A program made the position numbers and the translations under genes. DNA of 64,000 bases from positions 1-64,000 of the IMG/VR virus record IMGVR_UViG_3300028115_000009, one strand, 5' to 3'. Shown one piece after another: positions 42,642 to 50,620 of this stretch. How positions within the stretch are numbered: position 1 is the first letter of the stretch; each line of letters begins with the position of its first letter. This stretch comes from a virus. The notes beneath the pieces are model-generated. The model did not search any database and was not told the DNA's origin. It saw nothing but the letters and a program-made list of their open reading frames with translations.

Positions 42642-43241
42642 TTATTCTCCTTGATGTTTATTGCTAAAATTCATTGCTATCATTATTCGTTCATTATCAG
42701 TTTTTTGTTGATCAACTTTATGCAAAAGATAACTTGGAAATATTAATAGCATTCCTGTTTCTGGTTGTACACTAACTTGATTAGAATTAAACTCAGTTTT
42801 AATAGATTTAACTCCCATGCCCCAACCTGTATCGATAATATTTTTATTTAAAAAACATATAGGTGCATCAGTATGTTCTGCTTGTAGATAATATACGGCA
42901 CTCCACAAACAATCAGGATGCGTATGTGCTTCGTGATATCCGTACTTTTCTATAATACTAAACCAAGAATTTAGATAGTTAATTGGTTCTAAAAATCCAG
43001 CAAAGTTATTGACAGAATTCACTTCAGTTAAAATAAAATCTTTTACATCTTTTAATAGAGGATCGTCTATTATATTGTTATCGTTATAAAAATCAGTATA
43101 ATTTCCTAATGGTGCATTTTCCATTAATGAAATATCTTTTTTGCTTTTTAATTTGTTAATTATAGCATCTCGAGTATTATTTTCGATAGTAAAAAAAGAC
43201 CTAAACAATAATGATGAAAATATTTGTGCTGGTTCTGCCAT
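42642..43241 (-). CDS. Fe(II)/2-oxoglutarate oxygenase-like protein 4 (TIGR02466 type)
   Basis: 199 aa. NSWFSIIEKYGYHEAHTHPD with the HxHxD-type proximal residues, SAVYYLQAEHTDAPICFLNK, and ETGMLLIFPSYLLHKVDQQK followed by ERIMIAMNFS match the TIGR02466 family closely. The distal His is in LLHKV and the 2OG-binding Arg in ERIMI. It is flanked by FkbM and SGNH-like genes and is probably transcribed with them. Substrate unknown. Confidence 0.75.
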   Translation of the reverse strand: MAEPAQIFSSLLFRSFFTIENNTRDAIINKLKSKKDISLMENAPLGNYTDFYNDNNIIDDPLLKDVKDFILTEVNSVNNFAGFLEPINYLNSWFSIIEKYGYHEAHTHPDCLWSAVYYLQAEHTDAPICFLNKNIIDTGWGMGVKSIKTEFNSNQVSVQPETGMLLIFPSYLLHKVDQQKTDNERIMIAMNFSNKHQGE

Positions 43242-43246
43242 GTAAA

Positions 43247-44152
43247 TTATCGTCCTCTTAATAAATTGTTAACACCGATTACATCATTTGCAGTTAGTAG
43301 ATTAAAAAAACATTGCATATCAGTTCCTGCTTCTTCTTTTAAATCTTCTACATATAATGCTATACTTTCATTATTGTTTATATACTTTTCATCTATATTA
43401 AATAATTCGTATATCCCGTTATTTTTTAAGTAATTATGATACTGTAATGATGTTAGATGCGGTTCAGTATACGTAGTGTCAGATGTTTTAAAATAATCTA
43501 ATGCAGACAAATCTTGTTTGTCTATGTCAAACTGCCAATTTAAATCAGGGCTGTTCCATTTTTCTGTTAAGATAGGAGGAAACCAATGTTCGTTGTTATC
43601 TTCCCAAATTCGTTCTTTATAAGGAGTTAATGTAGGATCCATATCCCATAGACTTATACTATTATCTGTATCAGAATTTTCGTCTAAATGCCCTACTTTT
43701 AATCGATAATCTTGTAAATCAGTTGATGCTGTCATAAACCAATAGCAACCGATACCTTTTAATAGTTCTTGTACTAAAATAACATTATTCAATGTATGTA
43801 TATAGTAGGCAGGTTCGTTCCAGAAGGTATTGATCCATTTTTTATCAAACACTTTTGAATTCCAGGAAGAAAATATGTTACCACGAGTTTTCCACATTGT
43901 ACAATCAGCTGACGGAATATCAGGCCGTGCATAATCGTGACGCACATAACTCGACCATTGTACAATAACAAGATCATCTTTAGTAAATTTATATAATGCA
44001 TGTGCTTCAGCTATTCTTTCAGCAATTGCACGATTGCCTATACCCGGATGTCCCCAATTATAATATTGATCCCATCCTATATTAATAAAGTCTGCCCAAG
44101 TAGGCCAATTGTACTTAGTGAAACTACATCCAAATGTGAATAATCGAGTCAT
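43247..44152 (-). CDS. SGNH/GDSL-hydrolase-like protein
   Basis: 301 aa. LFTFGCSFTKYNWPTWADFI gives the GxS block I (candidate nucleophile Ser10). HPGIGNRAIAERIAEA offers the Gly-Asn of a middle block, and YTEPHLTSLQYHNYLKNN near residue 235 resembles the D-x-x-H block V. Here the His is preceded by Glu-Pro instead of Asp-x. Such enzymes de-esterify or transfer acyl groups, often acetyl on glycans. The unusual block V and absence of a signal peptide leave catalytic activity uncertain. Confidence 0.6.
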   Translation of the reverse strand: MTRLFTFGCSFTKYNWPTWADFINIGWDQYYNWGHPGIGNRAIAERIAEAHALYKFTKDDLVIVQWSSYVRHDYARPDIPSADCTMWKTRGNIFSSWNSKVFDKKWINTFWNEPAYYIHTLNNVILVQELLKGIGCYWFMTASTDLQDYRLKVGHLDENSDTDNSISLWDMDPTLTPYKERIWEDNNEHWFPPILTEKWNSPDLNWQFDIDKQDLSALDYFKTSDTTYTEPHLTSLQYHNYLKNNGIYELFNIDEKYINNNESIALYVEDLKEEAGTDMQCFFNLLTANDVIGVNNLLRGR

Positions 44153-44160
44153 ACACTGAC

Positions 44161-44859
44161 CTATATAAAAAACATTTGATTTAATCTATAAACATCGTCA
44201 TTATACATGTCATCAGTTATGTATGCTGCATGATAAATGTTTGCTTGATATATAACCATTCGATTATATTTCATTTCTGTCATGTGATGCATTTTCCAAT
44301 CACCCATATCACCATTTACATATATGTCGGTAGGTTTCCCGTTATCAGCTTTATATAAGCCAAATTCAGTTCCGCCTGTTTGCCCATCAAATGAATAAAA
44401 TCCTGTTCCACCTTTACATTCTTCCGGAGTATTTAAAAATACCATTGCTGCAAATGCTGTAGGATATGGGCAATCTATGTGCGGCGGGCGCGGCTCTAAA
44501 AATTTGGTATGCATAATATTAACAATAAATGTAGAATCACGAAACACATCGTTAATATGATTAGGAGGAAATTGAAAATGTTGTTCTGGATATACTGTTT
44601 GTAGTATATTGTCAAATATAGGTCCCATATGATCCATTAAGTAAAATGCATTTATCCTGGGACCAGGTAACCTTGTGCGAATTCTTTCATTTATAGACGG
44701 CGGAATTCTTAATGCTAAATCTCTAACTTGGTCTGGATTTTTATAAAAGTTATCTACAGTAACAACTTTAGTTTCATTTGGACCAAATGTTTCAACATTT
44801 ACTTTTAAATCTTCATTAACTGCAAACGTTTCTATTTCGTCTATAAAATATTTTTTCAT
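44161..44859 (-). CDS. Putative Fe(II)/2-oxoglutarate oxygenase-like protein 5 (DUF6445-like)
   Basis: 232 aa. PRPPHIDCPYPTAFAAMVFL with H127-x-D129, then GGTGFYSF, and NRMVIYQANIYHAAY with a distal His210 and Arg225, make a prolyl-4-hydroxylase-like jelly roll. The canonical H-x-D pair makes it the best-motif oxygenase in this cluster. It begins the run of modification genes upstream of FkbM, following a terminator. A weak leader with no clear ribosome-binding site follows a CATAAATA box. Confidence 0.65.
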   Translation of the reverse strand: MKKYFIDEIETFAVNEDLKVNVETFGPNETKVVTVDNFYKNPDQVRDLALRIPPSINERIRTRLPGPRINAFYLMDHMGPIFDNILQTVYPEQHFQFPPNHINDVFRDSTFIVNIMHTKFLEPRPPHIDCPYPTAFAAMVFLNTPEECKGGTGFYSFDGQTGGTEFGLYKADNGKPTDIYVNGDMGDWKMHHMTEMKYNRMVIYQANIYHAAYITDDMYNDDVYRLNQMFFI

Positions 44860-44884
44860 GTACTATCCAACTCTACTTATTGAG

Positions 44885-44892
44885 TATTTATG
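44885..44892 (-). promoter_or_regulatory. Late box for the putative oxygenase at 44161
   Basis: Minus-strand CATAAATA predicting a ~20-nt leader before the ATG at 44859. It lies directly after the terminator that closes the fibre block. Confidence 0.45.
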
Positions 44893-44914
44893 GAATATAG
44901 GATGTACATTCGTT

Positions 44915-44940
44915 AAAAAAGGAGAGCGGAGCCCTCCTTT
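44915..44940 (-). terminator. Terminator at the end of the tail-fibre block
   Basis: On the minus strand AAAGGAG and CTCCTTT pair around a GC-rich 9-nt loop, followed by six Ts. It separates the fibre genes from the modification genes. Confidence 0.8.
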
Positions 44941-44959
44941 TATTTATAGCAGTATAAGA

Positions 44960-45670
44960 TTATACTTCAGGATCATCCACAGGCATTGTAGGGAACATTT
45001 GTGCTGCAATATACGGAGGGAACTCTGCTAATGCAGTTGGCAAGTCTCTTAACAACTGTCTGTATGTTTTCCATCTATTTTTTAATTCTTCAGGCATATC
45101 GTCTGAAAACGCACCATCAGTATCTGCAAGTGCTTTGTTACGTACTTTTTTAATGTCGTCCCATGTCATATCTATTTTAATGTCTGTAGCCCAATCATGT
45201 ACTGGAACATGGAACTCTTTAGTATCAAAGTCGTATGTAATGTTAAATTCATCATATACGTCACGAGGTTCATATTCTGTTGGTTTTTCAATATTTAGAT
45301 ATCCTTCCGGGCTTGTGAAGTACGGAACCCAAGTACGGTTTGCTCTAAACTCAACTTGCGTCGAATCTCCCTGATCATTAGCTATTTCACATAGTAGACC
45401 GTTTTCTTCAAGTGAACAATCGATGCAAACTCTTTCAACATTAAGAGGAGTAGGCCTCTCGAGTTCTGCAGGATATACCAAACACCATCCGCTTTCTTTA
45501 CCTGTATCTTTGTCAATTTCAAATGTCAGGTAACGCGGGCCGCGATAAGTGAATGTATCAGTATAACCTTTTTCAAATGTGTTTTCTCTAAAATCGTCAG
45601 GGATTTTATAAGTGAAAGTTGTTTCACACATTTCAACTTCTGAGATTACTACTTCATTTTCTTCTGGCAT
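44960..45670 (-). CDS. Tail-fibre-assembly-like protein (chaperone candidate)
   Basis: 236 aa. The C-terminal third, IKKVRNKALADTDGAFSDDM with ELKNRWKTYRQLLRDLPTAL, resembles the R-N-x-x-L-x-x-TD ... W-x-x-YRQ-x-LRD-P signature of phage tail-fibre assembly proteins. The N-terminal 150 residues are beta-rich and unassigned. It sits immediately downstream of the three Cys-rich adhesin genes, the expected place for their chaperone or tip adaptor. A CATAAATA box and AAGGAG precede the ATG. Confidence 0.65.
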   Translation of the reverse strand: MPEENEVVISEVEMCETTFTYKIPDDFRENTFEKGYTDTFTYRGPRYLTFEIDKDTGKESGWCLVYPAELERPTPLNVERVCIDCSLEENGLLCEIANDQGDSTQVEFRANRTWVPYFTSPEGYLNIEKPTEYEPRDVYDEFNITYDFDTKEFHVPVHDWATDIKIDMTWDDIKKVRNKALADTDGAFSDDMPEELKNRWKTYRQLLRDLPTALAEFPPYIAAQMFPTMPVDDPEV

Positions 45671-45693
45671 TTTTTAACTCCTTAACATAGTTA

Positions 45694-45701
45694 TATTTAT
45701 G
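45694..45701 (-). promoter_or_regulatory. Late box for the assembly-like gene
   Basis: Minus-strand CATAAATA predicting an 18-nt leader with AAGGAG before the ATG at 45670. Confidence 0.45.
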
Positions 45702-45708
45702 TTTATCT

Positions 45709-46545
45709 TTAAGCATATGTAATTCTTACTATTCCTGAGCCGCCGCCCTGGCCGCCTGCACAACATTTTGCGTTATTACCACAATATGAGCTTAGGCCAC
45801 TCGTTCCACCTGTTCCTGGAGGTGCTGCGTAACAACCACAAGTACACCAAGATTCAGATGCGCCACTTGCTCCTGATAATCCAATAATCGGAGCTTGTCC
45901 TGTCCATTGCATAACCCTCCAACAGTGACACCCGCCGTGACCTGGTTTCATTCCGACAGTACCCATCATTCCAAAATCAGAGCCAAACATTCCGCAAATA
46001 TTACAGTTAGCACACCCCTGTGTATGATGTCTTGGTCCCCAAGCATCACCATTACACATCCATCCGCCACAACCACCAGTAACACAGAAGTTACTTAGAT
46101 TGTGTCCATTTACGTATGAACGACATCCCATACCTGCACTACAAGTATGCGATTTATTACAAGGCCAAGTTCCTCCAGCACACACGGTATATGTACATCC
46201 AGGGCTTGTTGATATCGTTCTAATGGCGTAGTTGCCTCCAGCGCCACCAATTGAGAACGAACAGCAGTTACAACAGGTGTGACCTGCTCCGCCGCCCCCA
46301 CCTGACCAAATTTCAAAAGTAACTCTACATACTTTTGATGGCACAGTAAATAAACAGCATGCGCCGCAATATTGACAACAACATCCTCCAGCGCTTGCAC
46401 ACTGGTGACATTGCATCATTCTACTATTATATATCCAAACAGTGTTATATCTAACACCTGCACCATTTGCTAATTGATTCGAATTAACAAAATTATCTGG
46501 TATTTGGTCTGTTTTTAGCTGTTTATAGCTGTCATACGTTGCCAT
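45709..46545 (-). CDS. Cys/Gly-rich tail adhesin-like protein, copy A
   Basis: 278 aa with 32 cysteines (about 11.5%) and abundant Gly. An N-terminal ~65-residue segment is followed by a TVPSKVCRVTFEIWSGGGGG core and CCNCCSFSIGGAGGNYAI. A long Gly/Cys-rich body follows, with WPCNKSHTC, GCRSYVNG and CNGDAWG motifs. The end GGGSGIVRITYA is shared by all three copies. Poly-Gly tips of T2/S16-type gp38 adhesins form stacked helices; this family may do so with added disulfides or metals. The middle segment around residues 165-235 differs most between copies. Ribosome-binding site AAGGAA. Confidence 0.72.
   Translation of the reverse strand: MATYDSYKQLKTDQIPDNFVNSNQLANGAGVRYNTVWIYNSRMMQCHQCASAGGCCCQYCGACCLFTVPSKVCRVTFEIWSGGGGGAGHTCCNCCSFSIGGAGGNYAIRTISTSPGCTYTVCAGGTWPCNKSHTCSAGMGCRSYVNGHNLSNFCVTGGCGGWMCNGDAWGPRHHTQGCANCNICGMFGSDFGMMGTVGMKPGHGGCHCWRVMQWTGQAPIIGLSGASGASESWCTCGCYAAPPGTGGTSGLSSYCGNNAKCCAGGQGGGSGIVRITYA
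46246..46314 (-). repeat. Near-identical 69-base core shared by three adhesin paralogues (copy A)
   Basis: The 69 bases encoding FEIWSGGGGGAG...CCSFSIGG are identical here and at 47100-47168, and differ by only a few bases at 47955-48023. The surrounding codons of the same proteins have diverged more. Confidence 0.85.
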
Positions 46546-46559
46546 TTATTTTTTCCTTG

Positions 46560-47399
46560 TTATGCATAAGTAATTTTTACTATTCCGCTTCCGCCTTGAC
46601 CTATGCCACCTGCACAACATTTTGCATTGTTATTACAGTACGAGCTTACGCCACTCATTCCGCCACCTGCTGGCCAGTTTACGTAACAACCACATGAACA
46701 CCATGCTTCTGTTGCTGCGGTGTGTTGCATTTTTCCAATAAGTGGTGCTGTTCCTGTAAAGCTACCGTCTGCTCCTCTACAGTGACAACCACCGTGACCT
46801 AATTTTCTTCCTGTTGTGCCCATTATTCCATAATCTGCACCAAATATTCCACAAATATTACAGTTAGCACATGAGTTCAACGTTCTTTCACCCCAAGCAT
46901 CACCATTACACATAATGCCTCCACAACCACCTGTAACACAGAAATTGCTTAGGTTACATCCTGTTACGTAAGAACGACATCCTTGTCCAGCAACACATGT
47001 ATGTGATTTTGAACAAGGCCACGAGCCCCCTGCACACACTGAGTAAGTCCAACCAGGACTCGTTGATATTGTTTTAATTGCGTAGTTGCCTCCGGCACCA
47101 CCAATTGAGAACGAACAGCAGTTACAACAGGTGTGACCTGCTCCGCCGCCCCCACCTGACCAAATTTCAAACGTAAGTTTTGTTACACCTGTAGGAACTG
47201 TAAATAAACAGCACCTGCCACATGCTTGGCATACACATCCGCCTGCATTAGAACATTCTTGACATGCAAATGCTCGTGAGCTATACACCCATAATATACC
47301 AGATTTATTTGCTGCGCCTGCTTGTAATTTTACCTGATCAATTGAATTATCCGGGATCATTGTCTGGCTAATTTTTCTATAACTTCCGTACGTTGCCAT
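46560..47399 (-). CDS. Cys/Gly-rich tail adhesin-like protein, copy B
   Basis: 279 aa, 30 cysteines. Same architecture as copy A: a variable N-terminus (here with KSGILWVYSSRAFAC), the conserved FEIWSGGGGG core, the CCNCCSFSIGG block, WPCSKSHTC, GCRSYVTG, CANCNICGIFGAD, CWCSCGCY-like and GSGIVKITYA segments. The region between GGCHC and AWCSC differs strongly from the other copies. Like copy A, it lacks a signal peptide, so it acts in the virion. AAGGGAAG precedes the ATG. Confidence 0.72.
   Translation of the reverse strand: MATYGSYRKISQTMIPDNSIDQVKLQAGAANKSGILWVYSSRAFACQECSNAGGCVCQACGRCCLFTVPTGVTKLTFEIWSGGGGGAGHTCCNCCSFSIGGAGGNYAIKTISTSPGWTYSVCAGGSWPCSKSHTCVAGQGCRSYVTGCNLSNFCVTGGCGGIMCNGDAWGERTLNSCANCNICGIFGADYGIMGTTGRKLGHGGCHCRGADGSFTGTAPLIGKMQHTAATEAWCSCGCYVNWPAGGGMSGVSSYCNNNAKCCAGGIGQGGSGIVKITYA
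47100..47168 (-). repeat. Near-identical 69-base core (copy B)
   Basis: Identical to 46246-46314 over 69 bases, a candidate site for recombination between the paralogues. Confidence 0.85.
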
Positions 47400-47414
47400 T
47401 ATCTATTTCTTCCC

Positions 47415-48254
47415 TTAATAATACGTTATTTTAACTAAGCCGCTGCCGCCTTGGCCGCTGCCGCCTGCGCAACATTTTGCGTAATTACCACAATAGCTGC
47501 TGCCGCCGCTTGCACCGCCGCCTGCTGGCCAATTCACATAACAACCACATGAACACCATGCTTCAGTATTTTGAGTACCGTCCCACTTACCAATGAATGG
47601 TGCAGTGCCGCTAAAACTTGTTACACCGGCACAACGACAAGAGGTTTGTCCCATTCTGCCACCGACAGAACCCATTATTCCCATATCTGCGCCAAATATT
47701 CCACAAATATTACAGTTAGCACAACCGCTTGTATGATGTCTTGGTCCCCAAGCATCACCATTACACATCCAACCACCACAACCGCCTGTTACACAGAAAT
47801 TGCTTAGATTATTGCCTGTTACGTAAGAACGACATCCCATAGCTGCACTACAAGTATGTGATTTTGAACAGGGCCAGCTTCCGCCGGCACATGCTGTGTA
47901 TGTCCAGCCTGGAGTTACAGCGATCGTTTTAATTGCGTAGTTACCACCTGCTCCGCCAATTGAGAACGAACAGCAGTTACAACAGGTGTGACCTGCTCCG
48001 CCGCCTCCACCTGACCAAATTTCGAATGTAGCACGAGTTACATTTGCAGGCACTGTCCATAGACAGCATCTTCCACATGCTTGGCATACACAACCACCAG
48101 CGTTTGCACACTGGTGACATGCAAATGCTCGTGAGCTATACACCCAAGTAACTCCGTATTGTAAACCTGTACCTGGAGATAGCTTTGCTTCAGATACTAT
48201 GCCGTTATCGACTTGGTCTGATATAATTCGTTTATAACTTGAATATGATGCCAT
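47415..48254 (-). CDS. Cys/Gly-rich tail adhesin-like protein, copy C
   Basis: 279 aa, 29 cysteines. It is collinear with copies A and B. The segment between GSVGGRMGQTSCRCAG and AWCSCGC differs from both. C-terminus GGSGLVKITYY. Its N-terminus (ASYSSYKRIISDQVDNGIVS) is the part expected to attach to the fibre. Being first in the transcription direction after the 665-aa fibre gene, it may be the original copy. AAGGAT lies upstream of the ATG. Confidence 0.72.
   Translation of the reverse strand: MASYSSYKRIISDQVDNGIVSEAKLSPGTGLQYGVTWVYSSRAFACHQCANAGGCVCQACGRCCLWTVPANVTRATFEIWSGGGGGAGHTCCNCCSFSIGGAGGNYAIKTIAVTPGWTYTACAGGSWPCSKSHTCSAAMGCRSYVTGNNLSNFCVTGGCGGWMCNGDAWGPRHHTSGCANCNICGIFGADMGIMGSVGGRMGQTSCRCAGVTSFSGTAPFIGKWDGTQNTEAWCSCGCYVNWPAGGGASGGSSYCGNYAKCCAGGSGQGGSGLVKITYY
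47955..48023 (-). repeat. Near-identical 69-base core (copy C)
   Basis: Aligns base for base with 46246-46314 and 47100-47168 with only one or two differences. Confidence 0.8.
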
Positions 48255-48272
48255 ATTATATTGTATCCTTCA

Positions 48273-50270
48273 TTAGACTGAGAAGATTCTCCATCCGTAA
48301 GTTGTACCGTGCCATATAAGATCAAATGCAGCACCCTCTGTATTTACTGTTAAGTTGGCCGCGTCGCCTTGAATCGGATTACCGTTTCGTGCAATAGTTA
48401 GTGCGTTTGAATCAAATGTTTTTCTTAAATCTAAGAATCTAATAGTATCACCTTTGATAAGTCCTGAAGAACCTGGTAGTGTAATAGTTCTTGCCGCTGC
48501 TGAAGTATCAACGAAGTAACAGTTCCAAATAGCTGCTGTTATGTTTGATGTTACATCACTGTAGTAGAAACCTTGTCCTGCTGCACGCCATGACGTTCCG
48601 TCACTAAATTCAATACAATCAATATCTGTGTTGTAACGTAAAGCACCGTCTACACCAGTTCCGCGTTGTGCTGTAGTACCACGGGCAATTTGAGTATACC
48701 CTGTAACGTTGTGATTAAATCCACTTGAAATTGTTAAACTACCGTTAACTGTATGACTATCAGATGTAGCATTACCTAAGGTTACGTTACCATTTGCACT
48801 TAATGTGCCGCTAACGCTTACGTTACTAGTAAATGTGCCTGATGTAAATCTACCAGTAGAAGCAGTTGTAGCACCAATGCTCATGTTGTTGATTGAGCCG
48901 CCACCTGCTGGTGATAGTGTTACAGTACCTGATCCTGTTGGACTTAGTGTAACGTTTGCACCCGGGCTTAGTGTAACTGTTGAACTTGCAGTTAGTGTTG
49001 TAAATGCACCAGTGTTTGCACTAACGTTACCTACAGCACCTTGGAAACCGCCACCAGCGTATATACGTTTAGCAACAGCAACACCACCGTCAATTTGAAC
49101 TGCACCAACTGTTGTGCTACTTGCTTCTGTTGTTGCGGTAAAGTCTACAGTTGAGTTTGATGCAAGTGTAGTAAATGCACCGCTATTACGTGAAGTATTA
49201 CCAATTGGAGTATTTTGAATACTACCTGCATAAATTGCGCCACTTACACCCAATCCACCTGTTACAACAAGTGTACCACTTGTAGTGTTAGTTGATGCAG
49301 TGTTAGCTGTAAAACCTACACTACTGTTTGCTTCTATGCTTGTAAAGAAACCTGCATTACGAGTATTTTGACCAACTGTTCCTGTAAAGTCTGATGCATT
49401 TATGCGGCCGCCTACACCTAATCCACCTGTTACAATTAATGCACCAGATGATGTACTTGTTGATGCACCAGAACTTGTAGCAGTAATAGTTGGAGCAGTA
49501 ACTGACGTAAATGCACCAGTACTAGGATTAGTACTACCGATACTCATGTTACTAATTGTGCCAAGTGTAGTAGAACTAATAGTTAATGTTCCGCCTGCAT
49601 CAATACTAGTATTGCCAGCTGGATCGATAGTTACGCTACTGCCTGCTCCTGTTGGACTTAATGTTACTGTTTGCGCATTTGATATTGCACTAATATTACC
49701 AAGCATAGTTGTAGTCTTACCTACATCACCTACACTAACTGTGCCGCTTGCTGAACTAATGCTAGCATTGCCAGTTGGTCTAATAGTAACTTGTGCACCA
49801 GGTTGGATCGATACTGAACTTTGTGGACTAATGTCAACTAAACCTGTCCCAGTTGGTTTGATTTCAACATTGTTATCTAACGGATTAAGTTCTACTTTGC
49901 CATCTGCGTTTAGTAAATCATTAAATGTTACTGGTAATTCAAACGTAGTAGGACCCGACAATGCACTTGTTAAAACATAGTTAGTGCCATCCGAAGTTAA
50001 AGTATAAGTAGAGTTAGTTGGAATCTCAATGCTAACGCCAATTGTAACACCGTTACCAATAATTTGTCCTGCTGCTGTTTCTAGTGTAATACTACCAGCA
50101 GTTGCATTGTAAAATGTTTGCTTACTACCGGGGAAGAATACTGGACTAACAAGCGTTACAGTATAGCCCGGGGTACCAGTTAAGGAAATTATTCCTCCGG
50201 TAAATGCGTAAGTAAATGTCTGCGCACCCGTAACTTCTAATGTTTGAGGTGCTGTATTATAACGTGCCAT
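48273..50270 (-). CDS. Repetitive tail fibre protein
   Basis: 665 aa. Ser/Thr/Gly-rich and built from beta-repeats. Motifs such as ATTSTGAFTTLTASSTV-like units recur: TGAFTSVTAPTITATSS, AGFFTSIEANSSVGFTA, SGAFTTLASNSTVDFTA and TGAFTTLTASSTVTLSP. Blocks of the type GTLVVTGGLGVSGAIYAG recur as well. This is typical of phage fibre shafts (trimeric beta-solenoid). The C-terminus (TLPGSSGLIKGDTIRFLDLR then WHGTTYGWRIFSV) looks like a globular head. It is cotranscribed with the adhesins below and is likely the shaft that carries them. Confidence 0.72.
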   Translation of the reverse strand: MARYNTAPQTLEVTGAQTFTYAFTGGIISLTGTPGYTVTLVSPVFFPGSKQTFYNATAGSITLETAAGQIIGNGVTIGVSIEIPTNSTYTLTSDGTNYVLTSALSGPTTFELPVTFNDLLNADGKVELNPLDNNVEIKPTGTGLVDISPQSSVSIQPGAQVTIRPTGNASISSASGTVSVGDVGKTTTMLGNISAISNAQTVTLSPTGAGSSVTIDPAGNTSIDAGGTLTISSTTLGTISNMSIGSTNPSTGAFTSVTAPTITATSSGASTSTSSGALIVTGGLGVGGRINASDFTGTVGQNTRNAGFFTSIEANSSVGFTANTASTNTTSGTLVVTGGLGVSGAIYAGSIQNTPIGNTSRNSGAFTTLASNSTVDFTATTEASSTTVGAVQIDGGVAVAKRIYAGGGFQGAVGNVSANTGAFTTLTASSTVTLSPGANVTLSPTGSGTVTLSPAGGGSINNMSIGATTASTGRFTSGTFTSNVSVSGTLSANGNVTLGNATSDSHTVNGSLTISSGFNHNVTGYTQIARGTTAQRGTGVDGALRYNTDIDCIEFSDGTSWRAAGQGFYYSDVTSNITAAIWNCYFVDTSAAARTITLPGSSGLIKGDTIRFLDLRKTFDSNALTIARNGNPIQGDAANLTVNTEGAAFDLIWHGTTYGWRIFSV

Positions 50271-50284
50271 ATTCTTCTAATCCC

Positions 50285-50605
50285 TTATGTAGTTGATGTT
50301 TCAATGCCGTATACAGTACACCCAACGTTCGCTTGTGTTGAATACACAACTAAGTTTAATCCGCCCTGCATTACTAAACCTGTACGCTCAAATACACCAT
50401 TTGGAATTAATACAGTGTTGTACTCAATCCATTCTTGATCGGTGGGCGTAGCAGTTGTTGCCATTGCTACACGTATATTTACCGAAGTTGTATTCCTGTT
50501 TGTTAGTGAGATATTTGCCACAGCGTAGGTTCCTACTGGAACTGTATACGCTGTAGTATTTGTTGTTGCAGGTATATCTACGTTACCTAGTCTTCCTGTT
50601 GCCAT
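50285..50605 (-). CDS. Small beta-rich fibre-accessory protein
   Basis: 106 aa, no named domain. TTNTTAYTVPVGTYAVANIS and SVNIRVAMATTATPTDQEWI suggest an immunoglobulin or jelly-roll strand pattern. It lies between the giant fibre and the 665-aa fibre with ~15-base gaps, so it is part of the tail-fibre operon. It may form a collar or joint. Ribosome-binding site GGAG precedes the ATG. Confidence 0.65.
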   Translation of the reverse strand: MATGRLGNVDIPATTNTTAYTVPVGTYAVANISLTNRNTTSVNIRVAMATTATPTDQEWIEYNTVLIPNGVFERTGLVMQGGLNLVVYSTQANVGCTVYGIETSTT

Positions 50606-50620
50606 TTGTTTTCTCCGTTG

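Noticed and set aside
48805-49980. Plus-strand frames of 97 and 192 aa in the 665-aa fibre region
   Set aside because: Val/Pro/Leu-rich antisense of Thr/Ser/Gly repeats, no ribosome-binding site.
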